From NCBI GenBank assembly GCA_965207705.1, contig OZ242292.1, positions 496,001 to 560,000 of the forward strand: a stretch of DNA of 64,000 nt, read 5' to 3'. Below the pieces are notes generated by a model. The model worked only from the letters and a program-made list of their open reading frames with translations, was not told where the DNA came from and made no database searches. The position numbers and the translations under genes are program-made. Position 1 is the stretch's first letter; the number at the start of each line of letters is the position of its first letter. The DNA is from JAAOII01 sp965207705. GTDB lineage: Bacteria > Pseudomonadota > Gammaproteobacteria > CBDBNL01 > JAAOII01. Below, piece after piece: positions 33,799-40,897 of the stretch.

Positions 33799-34863
33799 AT
33801 GCCAAGAATAGATGTTTCATTAAGAGCAGTTGATTTTTTCTGCGGTGCAGGGGGGATGAGCCAAGGAATGGAATATGCTGGTATTTCTGTAATTGCTGCA
33901 TTAGATAATGATCCGATATGTAGGGATACTTACATGGCAAATCATCCCAATTCAAAGTTTATCCTTAAGGATATCAAAAAATATGATGAAGAAAAACTCT
34001 GCGAAGAAGTACCTAAGTTAAAAATTGGTGATAATAATATGGTTTTCATTGGATGTAGCCCCTGCCAGCATTGGAGCGTAATTAGGCATAAAAAAGAACC
34101 ATCAATGGAAACAAGAAACCTATTAAAAGATTTCTTAAGGTTTGTAAGATATTACAAACCAGGGTTTGTAGTTATTGAAAATGTTATGGGCATTAAAAAA
34201 AATGAAGAAGAAAGTGGATTATCAGAATTATATAAATTCTTTGATGAAAATAATTATAAATATGAAAATGGACATGGAACTTTATCCTGTAAATTTTACG
34301 GCGTGCCACAAACCAGGCGTAGATTCATATTAATAGCATCTCGCGTAAATAATGTTAATTTACCTATACAAGATAAAGCTCTAAAAAATATAAAAGAATT
34401 TTTAATAGATAAAAAAGGTAATAAATTACCTAAGCTATCTCCAGGAGAAGCTTGTTCTAAAGATCATCTGCATAAAGTATCCAACTTAAGTGAGAAAAAT
34501 ATACGGCGCCTTAAATTAATTAAAGGAGGGGAAGGTAACCATAAGTGGAGAGATAATCCAGAGTTAACTATCAATGCTTATTTTAATAAAGAAGGACATT
34601 ATTATAATTACGGGCGAATGGCATGGGATAAACCAGCTCCGACTATTACCACGAGATTCTTTTCTTTGGGATGCGGTCAATTTGGGCATCCAACAGAGAA
34701 TAGAACTATATCATTAAGAGAAGGTGCCCTCCTCCAAACATTCCCTCATACCTATAAGTTTATGACTACCACATTTGGAAAAACTGCAAGATTAATTGGT
34801 AACGCAGTTCCCCCAGCATTTGCCAAAAGAATAGGCGATGCAATAATGTCAAGTTTTGACTGA
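33799..34863 (+). CDS. dcm: C5-cytosine DNA methyltransferase (first)
   Basis: The enzyme adds a methyl group to cytosine C5. Motif I is DFFCGAGGMSQG at residues 12-23, the catalytic PCQ is at 88-90 (nucleophile Cys89), ENV at 127-129, the QTRRRF motif follows, and motif X is NAVPPAFAKRIG near the C-terminus. 354 residues is normal. Recognition specificity lies in the target region between motifs VIII and IX and is not readable. It is followed by vsr with an 8-base overlap, the arrangement that repairs T:G mismatches from deamination of its own product. Confidence 0.93.
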   Translation: MPRIDVSLRAVDFFCGAGGMSQGMEYAGISVIAALDNDPICRDTYMANHPNSKFILKDIKKYDEEKLCEEVPKLKIGDNNMVFIGCSPCQHWSVIRHKKEPSMETRNLLKDFLRFVRYYKPGFVVIENVMGIKKNEEESGLSELYKFFDENNYKYENGHGTLSCKFYGVPQTRRRFILIASRVNNVNLPIQDKALKNIKEFLIDKKGNKLPKLSPGEACSKDHLHKVSNLSEKNIRRLKLIKGGEGNHKWRDNPELTINAYFNKEGHYYNYGRMAWDKPAPTITTRFFSLGCGQFGHPTENRTISLREGALLQTFPHTYKFMTTTFGKTARLIGNAVPPAFAKRIGDAIMSSFD

Positions 34864-35290
34864 CATATTCTCCAAAGAAAAAAGATCTGAAATAATGTCC
34901 CGAGTTAGGGACAAGGGTAATAGGTCTACGGAGATCAAGTTTATTGGTTTTCTTAGGCAGCATCATATAACTGGGTGGCGTCGCCATCAGCCGGTATTTG
35001 GTAAGCCAGATTTTATTTTTTCTAAGTCACGGGTTGCTGTTTTTATTGATGGGTGTTTTTGGCATGGATGTCCAGTTCATGGGAGATTGCCCTCCTCCAA
35101 TACGGAGTATTGGGAGCAGAAAATTAGTAATAATGTTCAAAGGGATAAAAAGGTCTCTCGCGCATTAAAACAAAAGGGCTGGCAGGTTATCCGTATATGG
35201 GAGCATGAATTGAATCCCAAGAAGATTAGTAGGAAGATTAATCGTATCAAGCGGCTGCAGATAAATAATAAAAATCTGTTGCAATTTTAG
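34856..35290 (+). CDS. vsr: Very-short-patch mismatch-repair endonuclease Vsr
   Basis: Vsr nicks DNA 5' of the T in T:G mismatches left by deamination of 5-methylcytosine. The 144 residues align with the family from DIFSKEKRSEIMSRVRDKGN at the start through KPDFIFSKSRVAVFIDGCFWHGCPVHG near residue 50 (the PD and GCFWH motifs hold catalytic Asp and His), to YWEQKISNNVQRD and GWQVIRIWEHEL. The TTG at 34856 is preferred: it keeps the conserved N-terminus and overlaps dcm by 8 bases. The first in-frame ATG, 13 codons later, would remove it. Base composition looks less AT-rich than its neighbours. Confidence 0.92.
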   Translation: MTDIFSKEKRSEIMSRVRDKGNRSTEIKFIGFLRQHHITGWRRHQPVFGKPDFIFSKSRVAVFIDGCFWHGCPVHGRLPSSNTEYWEQKISNNVQRDKKVSRALKQKGWQVIRIWEHELNPKKISRKINRIKRLQINNKNLLQF

Positions 35291-35298
35291 GATAATGG

Positions 35299-35314
35299 CA
35301 TAAAATATTTTATG
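35299..35314. promoter_or_regulatory. 16-bp perfect palindrome after vsr
   Basis: CATAAAATATTTTATG reads identically on both strands. It sits 8 bases after the vsr stop and 85 before the second cytosine methyltransferase, in a 108-base gap with otherwise AT-rich, low-complexity sequence. It may be a regulator binding site or part of a weak terminator; there is no T-run on either side. Confidence 0.35.
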
Positions 35315-35398
35315 TAAGTTATGCAGGTCGATTATCTGTTATGGAGCTTGTCTGTCCTGTATATTATTATTAATTATTAACATTATCATCATTACAAA

Positions 35399-36319
35399 TT
35401 GAAGTTTATAGATTTATTCTGCGGCATTGGAGGGTTTAGGACTGCGTTGCAGAAGAAAGGTCATGAGTGTGTTTTTTCCAGTGATATTGATACTAAAGCT
35501 CAAGCTGCCTATAAAGAGAATTTCAACGAACTTCCCTCTGGAGATATAACCCAAATTCCCACAAATAAAATACCAGCACATGATATTCTATGCGCTGGCT
35601 TTCCTTGCCAACCATTTAGCATATCTGGCAAGCATAAGGGGATAGATGATTCAAGAGGTAAGTTGTTTTATGAAATTGTACGTATTGCCAGCAAGCGTAA
35701 ACCCAAAATAATGCTGTTAGAAAATGTTAAGAATATATTAACCATAGACAATAGAAAGGTTATAAAAGTTATTTATAAAGAGCTCGGCGCTTTGGGGTAT
35801 GATGTTTTTTTTGATGTGATTAATGCTTCCATGCACGGGATACCTCAAAAGAGAGAGCGGGTTTATTTTGTATGTCTAAAAAAAGGGGAAGGTATGAGTT
35901 ACTCTCTGCCCGAAGCCACTAACGAAAAAATATACCTGAAAGACATAGTTATGGATAATAAGCATTGTCAAGATTTGATAGTTGATAGGAAAGATACCTT
36001 CCTAAAAGAAGATGCTACAACAAACGAATTAAAACCCATTAGGATAGGATATGTTAATAAAGCTCATCAAGGGGAAAGGATTTATTCAATCAAGGGGCAT
36101 AGTGTAACCATCGCAGCCACCACAGGAGGAGCCGGAGCCAATACTGGGTTATATTTAGTGGATGGCAAAATTAGAAGGTTGCATATAGAAGAATGCAAAG
36201 AGATAATGGGGTTTGATGCCAGTCATAAACTAAGTAGTGGCAGAGAAGGATATAAACAACTTGGCAATGCGGTTATGCCACCTATAATTGAAAAGGTTTT
36301 TAATGGTATTGTGGCATGA
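35399..36319 (+). CDS. C5-cytosine DNA methyltransferase (second)
   Basis: Motif I FIDLFCGIGGFRTAL starts at residue 3, the catalytic PCQ is at 69-71 (Cys70), ENVKNI and QKRERVYFV follow, and motif X is GNAVMPPIIEKV. The 306-residue protein begins at a TTG codon (35399), since no ATG precedes motif I. Its stop overlaps the ATG of the next gene (ATGA). With the endonuclease next to it, it forms a compact type II restriction-modification unit, separate from the dcm-vsr pair. Confidence 0.92.
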   Translation: MKFIDLFCGIGGFRTALQKKGHECVFSSDIDTKAQAAYKENFNELPSGDITQIPTNKIPAHDILCAGFPCQPFSISGKHKGIDDSRGKLFYEIVRIASKRKPKIMLLENVKNILTIDNRKVIKVIYKELGALGYDVFFDVINASMHGIPQKRERVYFVCLKKGEGMSYSLPEATNEKIYLKDIVMDNKHCQDLIVDRKDTFLKEDATTNELKPIRIGYVNKAHQGERIYSIKGHSVTIAATTGGAGANTGLYLVDGKIRRLHIEECKEIMGFDASHKLSSGREGYKQLGNAVMPPIIEKVFNGIVA

Positions 36320-37062
36320 CAGCCAACACCAATGCTGCAAGAGGTACAAAAACAGAAAACCTATTTAAAAATAGCATAAGGACCCAATCAAAGTGCATAG
36401 ATACTATAAAAGATGCATTATCCATCAAAAGTGATAGTGGCGTAAACAAGAGCTATAAAACAGGAGGGGATGGCGGCAAAGCAGATGTAATGATAGATAT
36501 AGGGGAAAACACAATTATTGGAGCAAATATAAAATCATACAAGAATAGTAAATCTGGCTTTAACCAAGCTATGCGAACGCATCCCAATAGCTTTATAGAA
36601 AAGTTTACTATACCGCAGAATATAGGCAAGATAATCATTGATTCCATATTAAGGAAGGCACAGGATACTCGCAATGAACCTTTTATAACACCACAAGATA
36701 GCAATGTTATCATTGATTACTTTAAGGGCAAAGCATTAGATATAGTCAGATATTCAATATGTGGCGACGAAGCTCCAAAACTATTTGTTTTATTTAATGA
36801 AGGGGAAAGCAAAATGCAGGTTTATCTTATGAAATATGTATTGGAAGTAATGAATAGCATAATGGACGTGCAGGTTACTGACAAGGGAGTTATAAAGTTA
36901 AACAAGTTTTTTACTATACAAAAGAAAGGAGGCAACGGTGGGCATGGGAAGTATGAGAAAACCGAGCTCAACCATCCTGGCAATAATATACAAGTAAAGA
37001 TTAATACTGCTTCTTTTGGTGAAGAAGTTAAGCCACTATGCAGCTACTCCACAAAACCATAA
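36316..37062 (+). CDS. Putative type II restriction endonuclease partner of the second cytosine methyltransferase
   Basis: No family is recognised with confidence. The 248-residue protein has an N-terminal region with GGDGGKADVMIDIGENTIIGANIKSYK (residues 50-76), which fits a PD-(D/E)XK-like core: D57, then N71-I72-K73 with Asn in place of the usual acidic residue. The C-terminal half is basic with a Gly/Lys stretch (FTIQKKGGNGGHGKYEK). The ATGA overlap with the methyltransferase gene makes a restriction partner the best explanation. Confidence 0.65.
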   Translation: MTANTNAARGTKTENLFKNSIRTQSKCIDTIKDALSIKSDSGVNKSYKTGGDGGKADVMIDIGENTIIGANIKSYKNSKSGFNQAMRTHPNSFIEKFTIPQNIGKIIIDSILRKAQDTRNEPFITPQDSNVIIDYFKGKALDIVRYSICGDEAPKLFVLFNEGESKMQVYLMKYVLEVMNSIMDVQVTDKGVIKLNKFFTIQKKGGNGGHGKYEKTELNHPGNNIQVKINTASFGEEVKPLCSYSTKP

Positions 37063-37110
37063 AAGGTTGATTAGCAGATTGATTAATCTAATCCACACTC
37101 CCGTCCATCT

Positions 37111-37692
37111 ATGACAGAAATAGCAATAATATTGCTTAGCACGGTCTTGGTGAATAATTTTGTACTAACTCAGTTTTTGGGTTTGTGTCCTTTTATGGGG
37201 GTTTCTAATAAGTTTGCCAATACTCTTAGTATGTCTATGGCGACTTCTTTTGTCCTGACGTTATCAAGCGCTGCCGCTTATTTGGTTTATCACTATATTT
37301 TGGTTCCGTTGGAAGTGGAGTTTATGCGCACCATAGTGCTGATAATGGTAATTGCTTCTTTGGTGCAGCTTACTGAGATAACCGTTAGAAGAATTAGTCC
37401 GATGATGTATCGGGTGCTGGGAATTTTTCTGCCACTTATTACCTCAAATTGCGCGGTGCTGGGAGTGGCGCTACTAACCATAAATCGTATTGATTCTTTT
37501 GTTAATGCGGTGTTTTATGGATTGGGAGCTTCGTTGGGTTTTTCGTTGGTGTTGATTTTATTCTCGGCTTTGCGTGAAAGAATTGAATTAATGGATGTGC
37601 CCAAGCCGTTTCGTGGAGCCGCTATTGGCATGATAACTGCGGGATTAATCAGTATGATTTTTATGGGCTTTAGCGGGCTTATTAAAGTTTAG
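37111..37692 (+). CDS. rsxA: Electron transport complex subunit RsxA/RnfA
   Basis: An integral membrane subunit of the Rnf/Rsx ion-pumping ferredoxin:NAD oxidoreductase. 193 residues equals E. coli RsxA. It is almost wholly hydrophobic with about six membrane segments and carries the family hallmarks NNFVLTQFLGLCPFMGVSN near the N-terminus and SNCAVLGVALL near residue 110. The remaining rsx subunits are not in this window; next is nadA in the opposite direction. It marks the right border of the defence island. Confidence 0.93.
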   Translation: MTEIAIILLSTVLVNNFVLTQFLGLCPFMGVSNKFANTLSMSMATSFVLTLSSAAAYLVYHYILVPLEVEFMRTIVLIMVIASLVQLTEITVRRISPMMYRVLGIFLPLITSNCAVLGVALLTINRIDSFVNAVFYGLGASLGFSLVLILFSALRERIELMDVPKPFRGAAIGMITAGLISMIFMGFSGLIKV

Positions 37693-37699
37693 CTTGTCG

Positions 37700-37766
37700 C
37701 GGGCATCGCGGGCGGGGCCAAGGGGGGATAAATATAGTCCTCCGCCCCTACAGACCTGCGTTGCGA
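37700..37766. repeat. GC-rich palindromic element, copy B (interrupted)
   Basis: Arms GCGGGCGGGG and CTCCGCCC flank about 21 bases of extra sequence; then CTACAGACCTGCGTTGC follows, matching copy C at 40822-40866. It lies between rsxA and nadA, which converge, and its tail runs into the nadA reading frame: the last residues of NadA (RNAGL and the stop) are encoded within the repeat. Confidence 0.75.
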
Positions 37767-38836
37767 AAATCCATCATCCGTTGTAATGAAACAGCGGCTT
37801 TCTTGATGGTCTCCTGAGGGATAACTATTTCGTTATTGTTTGTTTCCAATGTTGAGGCAACCAGTTCCAATGAGTTCATCGCCATCCATGGGCAATGAGC
37901 GCAGCTGCGGCAAGTGGCTCCTTTGCCGGCAGTGGGCGCGGGGATAAATGTTTTACCAGGAGCCCCCTGCTTCATCTTATAAAAAATACCTTTATCAGTG
38001 GCAACTATGAATTCTTTATGCGGCAAGTCCTGAGCCGCCTGAATGAGACGACTTGTGGAGCCAACTGCGTCCGCCATTGCCAAAACATGTGATGGTGATT
38101 CAGGATGTGCCAGCACTCCAGCATTGGGATGCAGATGTTTTAATTCTTCCAGTCCTTTGGTCTTGAACTCTTCGTGGACTATGCAAGCCCCATCCCATAA
38201 CAGCATATCAGCGCCAGTTTTTTGCTGCACATAATGTCCTAAATGTTTGTCGGGAGCCCAGAGTATTTTTTTGCCCTGGGAGTCCAGGTGCTCAACAATA
38301 TCTAAAGCGATGCTGGAAGTTACTACCCAATCGGCGCGGGCTTTCACCTCAGCAGAAGTGTTGGCATATACCACCACAGTTCTGTCGGGATGGGCATCAC
38401 AAAATGCCGAGAATTCTTTGACGGGGCAGCCCAAGTCCAACGAGCAGGTTGCTTCAAGGGTGGGCATGAGGATGGTCTTTTCGGGGTTGAGGATTTTTGC
38501 GGTTTCCCCCATAAATTTAACGCCTACTACAACTAAAGTGGAAGCGTCATGCTTGTTGCCAAAATGCGCCATCTCAAGCGAATCACTGACTAAGCCGCCC
38601 GTCTCTTCCGCCAACTTCTGCAACGAATCATCCACATAATAATGAGCGACTACGACTGCGTTCTTTTGCTTTAGCAGTTGTTTGATTTTATTCAGCAGGT
38701 ACTCACGCCTTTCGTTATCCGGATAAATAACAGGATTAATGCCTGCCAAGTGTTCACGAATAACTTTGCGGTCTATGACCTTTGCTTCAATATCCATGGT
38801 TGTATTGTGCATAGTGGTTATACCCACATTATACAA
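37748..38836 (-). CDS. nadA: Quinolinate synthase NadA
   Basis: This 4Fe-4S enzyme condenses iminoaspartate with dihydroxyacetone phosphate to quinolinate in NAD synthesis. Motifs: VVAHYYVDDSLQKLAEETGG, DSLEMAHFG and VKFMGETAKILNP. The cysteines that bind the cluster are in MPTLEATCSLDLGCP, WDGACIVHEEF and CRSCAHCPWM. The listed start is the longest frame; internal ATGs at 38812 and 38797 are also possible and none has a clear Shine-Dalgarno. A 12-bp repeat lies at its start. It is the last gene of the minus-strand run that begins with the glycosyltransferases. Confidence 0.93.
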   Translation of the reverse strand: MYNVGITTMHNTTMDIEAKVIDRKVIREHLAGINPVIYPDNERREYLLNKIKQLLKQKNAVVVAHYYVDDSLQKLAEETGGLVSDSLEMAHFGNKHDASTLVVVGVKFMGETAKILNPEKTILMPTLEATCSLDLGCPVKEFSAFCDAHPDRTVVVYANTSAEVKARADWVVTSSIALDIVEHLDSQGKKILWAPDKHLGHYVQQKTGADMLLWDGACIVHEEFKTKGLEELKHLHPNAGVLAHPESPSHVLAMADAVGSTSRLIQAAQDLPHKEFIVATDKGIFYKMKQGAPGKTFIPAPTAGKGATCRSCAHCPWMAMNSLELVASTLETNNNEIVIPQETIKKAAVSLQRMMDFRNAGL

Positions 38837-38840
38837 TGTA

Positions 38841-38880
38841 TTGCTATTTTGGTTGCTATTTCGATTGCTACTTTGATTGC
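38841..38880. repeat. 12-bp tandem repeat between nadA and the 387-residue gene
   Basis: Three to four units like ttgctattttgg sit immediately upstream of the nadA start and run into the last codons of the preceding gene. Its placement could affect both the C-terminus of that protein and nadA leader spacing. Confidence 0.75.
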
Positions 38881-40031
38881 TCTCTCCCCATCAATCTAGC
38901 AATTATGCTATCCACCAGCTTCATCAATTCATGTTTGCCTGCTTCGTCTGGGACTATGGCAACTATATATTTAGGGACGTAATTTTCTTGATGGTCTATA
39001 TCCTGCCATTTAATTCCTTTTTCTTTCAACAAATCGGATACTACTTTGCCATCACGCCCTGGCCTTCTAAATACATCCATGCGCCAATGATTTGCTTTCA
39101 CATCATAATGTAAATCTAAGGTAATCTTTCCAGTGGCGGAATGTTCAATTTCATAAACTAAGAATGGCAAGCCATCAGGATGCAAACTCTCTCTTAGTTT
39201 GCGAGGATACCATAACCAACAATGTAATGAACTGGGTTGGTTGGATGGAGTGTTTTGCTTATTGAATAAACTCTGCTGATGGTCGCGCATCTCTTCCAGT
39301 AGTTTTATCTTATCCTCGGCAAAAACGCACCACTGACGGATTGACTCAGTAGTGATAGTTGGCTTGGTTGGCATGCTTGCTGATATGTTCTCCTGCGTAT
39401 TTTCTTCCATGCTATACTCTGTGTTCTCTTCCTTGCCCTCCTCTTGATTCTCCTTTTGGGAATTAGCATCACCTAACAATAAATTATAGAAGAGTAGCAG
39501 ATGAGGGTTATACGGGCTATTGCCGGGGACATTAGGGGCATCCTTAACGGAGACAAGAACCTCATCCACTGAGTCAGCAAACTCTTTATAAGATATAAAT
39601 AATGCTTCCTGCCTGTCATCTGACTTTTTGGCTTGTAGCGCAAACAACAGATGCATCTTATTCTGTTTAATTGCAATTTTAGTTATGAGGGAGTTTACGG
39701 TTGCTGATTGGGCATCTGTCATTAAACCATCAGTTGCGCCTAAGTCGGTGGTTAGTGCAATTATATGCCTCTCTGTCTCTATATATAAGTGGGAATCGCT
39801 GCCCATCATCAATTCACCGCCCTCAAGTCCTGGCATCGCCGCCGCATCAATTGGAAGCCCCCAGCAGATGCTGTTAATATGAATATGGGCATTGTCTTCT
39901 TGTTCTTGACGTGAATCAGGGTGTAATCTTAACAATGCTCGCAGAAGAACATTATTCAGCCCGTGTTGCTGCTGTGGGTCAAGTAAAAATAGCAGCAAGT
40001 GTTTAGCGGATTTTATGTGTTCGTTAGTCAT
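38868..40031 (-). CDS. Unrecognised 387-residue protein
   Basis: No family is recognised. It has an N-terminal helix (LLLFLLDPQQQHGLNNVLLRALLRLHP), a middle region with YNPHLLLFYNLLL and a long Glu/Asn-rich linker (about residues 200-230). The C-terminal part has WLWYPRKLRESLHPDGLPFLVYEIEH and IVAIVPDEAGKHELMKLVD, which look like a globular alpha-beta domain. It has no signal peptide or obvious membrane segment. It follows a sulfotransferase gene in the same direction. A copy of its first 20 codons is found 749 bases upstream, on the far side of that sulfotransferase. Confidence 0.75.
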   Translation of the reverse strand: MTNEHIKSAKHLLLFLLDPQQQHGLNNVLLRALLRLHPDSRQEQEDNAHIHINSICWGLPIDAAAMPGLEGGELMMGSDSHLYIETERHIIALTTDLGATDGLMTDAQSATVNSLITKIAIKQNKMHLLFALQAKKSDDRQEALFISYKEFADSVDEVLVSVKDAPNVPGNSPYNPHLLLFYNLLLGDANSQKENQEEGKEENTEYSMEENTQENISASMPTKPTITTESIRQWCVFAEDKIKLLEEMRDHQQSLFNKQNTPSNQPSSLHCWLWYPRKLRESLHPDGLPFLVYEIEHSATGKITLDLHYDVKANHWRMDVFRRPGRDGKVVSDLLKEKGIKWQDIDHQENYVPKYIVAIVPDEAGKHELMKLVDSIIARLMGREQSK

Positions 40032-40053
40032 GATACTAATGTGTCATATCCTT

Positions 40054-40707
40054 TTATTCAAAAGTGTAGTCAAATAAATCAATATCCTTGTGATAAATTT
40101 TAGCCACCTTATCAATAAGAGCGGTATCGTAGAAATCGCGGTAATCCTTATAGCCCTTATTTTTATGTACTACTTTAGGTGTAACATTGTGCTTTACTCG
40201 TAGGAGTTTGCAGCCTAATAAGTCCTCAAATACATCAAATATATCCACATCTTCAAGACGGTGAACATCTGTAACCATAATTTCTTGGCTATCATTAACC
40301 AAATATTCATATTGCTGATGCCAGCCGCCAGGGCGCCATTCATAATATTCATCCGCTATCCAGCGCTGATTCATCCACTGCTTAAAAGACATATTAGCGG
40401 GGATTCCCCACAAGAACAGCCCACTTGACAAACCATAAAGATAGGCAGATACACACCTGCTCCAAGGATTTCTGACAAAAGCTAAAGAACGATTATGAAT
40501 CTTAAATCCGCGTCTCTTTGCCTCTGCATAAGTAAAATGGTCTGAAAATTTTCCGTTTCTATCGTTATAAAAATAACTATTATATTTCCCCCAATTCTCT
40601 GAAGATATCCAATATCCAAAAATTCCTCCAAGTACAGTAGTTCCACCGTTTTTGGGAATATGGAAAAAAGTCACCCCTCCTCCTTTTTTATCTATAAAGT
40701 TAATCAC
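40054..40707 (-). CDS. Sulfotransferase family protein, copy 1
   Basis: Predicted to transfer sulfate from PAPS to a sugar or lipid acceptor. The 5'-phosphosulfate-binding motif is FFHIPKNGGTT at residues 14-24, and the 3'-phosphate motif FVRNPWSRCVSAYLYG is near 76-92. The 217-residue protein starts with GTG at 40707; the paralogue at 44.6 kb has ATG at the same place. The two share most residues across their length, so they arose by duplication. Both neighbour genes of the Rieske-fusion cassette. Acceptor is unknown, but glycosyltransferases nearby make a cell-surface glycan plausible. Confidence 0.8.
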   Translation of the reverse strand: MINFIDKKGGGVTFFHIPKNGGTTVLGGIFGYWISSENWGKYNSYFYNDRNGKFSDHFTYAEAKRRGFKIHNRSLAFVRNPWSRCVSAYLYGLSSGLFLWGIPANMSFKQWMNQRWIADEYYEWRPGGWHQQYEYLVNDSQEIMVTDVHRLEDVDIFDVFEDLLGCKLLRVKHNVTPKVVHKNKGYKDYRDFYDTALIDKVAKIYHKDIDLFDYTFE

Positions 40708-40780
40708 TGGGTTTACTCAGCTGTGGATCAAGTAAAAATAACAGCAGGTGTTTGGCGGATTTTGTGTGCTCGTTTGTCAT
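40700..40780 (-). pseudogene. Duplicated 5' fragment of the 387-residue gene
   Basis: From an ATG at 40780 the frame reads MTNEHTKSAKHLLLFLLDPQ and then LSKPSD before a stop, matching the first 20 residues of the 387-residue protein with one change (I to T). DNA similarity extends over 39972-40038 and 40721-40787, two direct copies 749 bases apart with the sulfotransferase between them. The stop overlaps the sulfotransferase GTG start, so the fragment may now act as a leader ORF. It is a duplication scar. Confidence 0.75.
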
Positions 40781-40821
40781 GATAATTATATTTTATGTGG
40801 GTTTATCGCAAGGGTTAGGCA

Positions 40822-40866
40822 TCTTGCGGGCGGAGCGCAGCTCCGCCCCTACAGACCTGAGTTGCA
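40822..40866. repeat. GC-rich palindromic element, copy C
   Basis: Perfect 9-bp stem, GGGCGGAGC at 40828-40836 and GCTCCGCCC at 40840-40848, with a 3-base loop, then CTACAGACCTGAGTTGC. It matches copies A and B. It lies between the Rieske-ThDP gene and the duplicated fragment, and the stem could also act as an attenuating hairpin in this transcript. Confidence 0.85.
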
Positions 40867-40897
40867 AGAATTCAAGCCGATTTGTTGTTGTAAGGGT

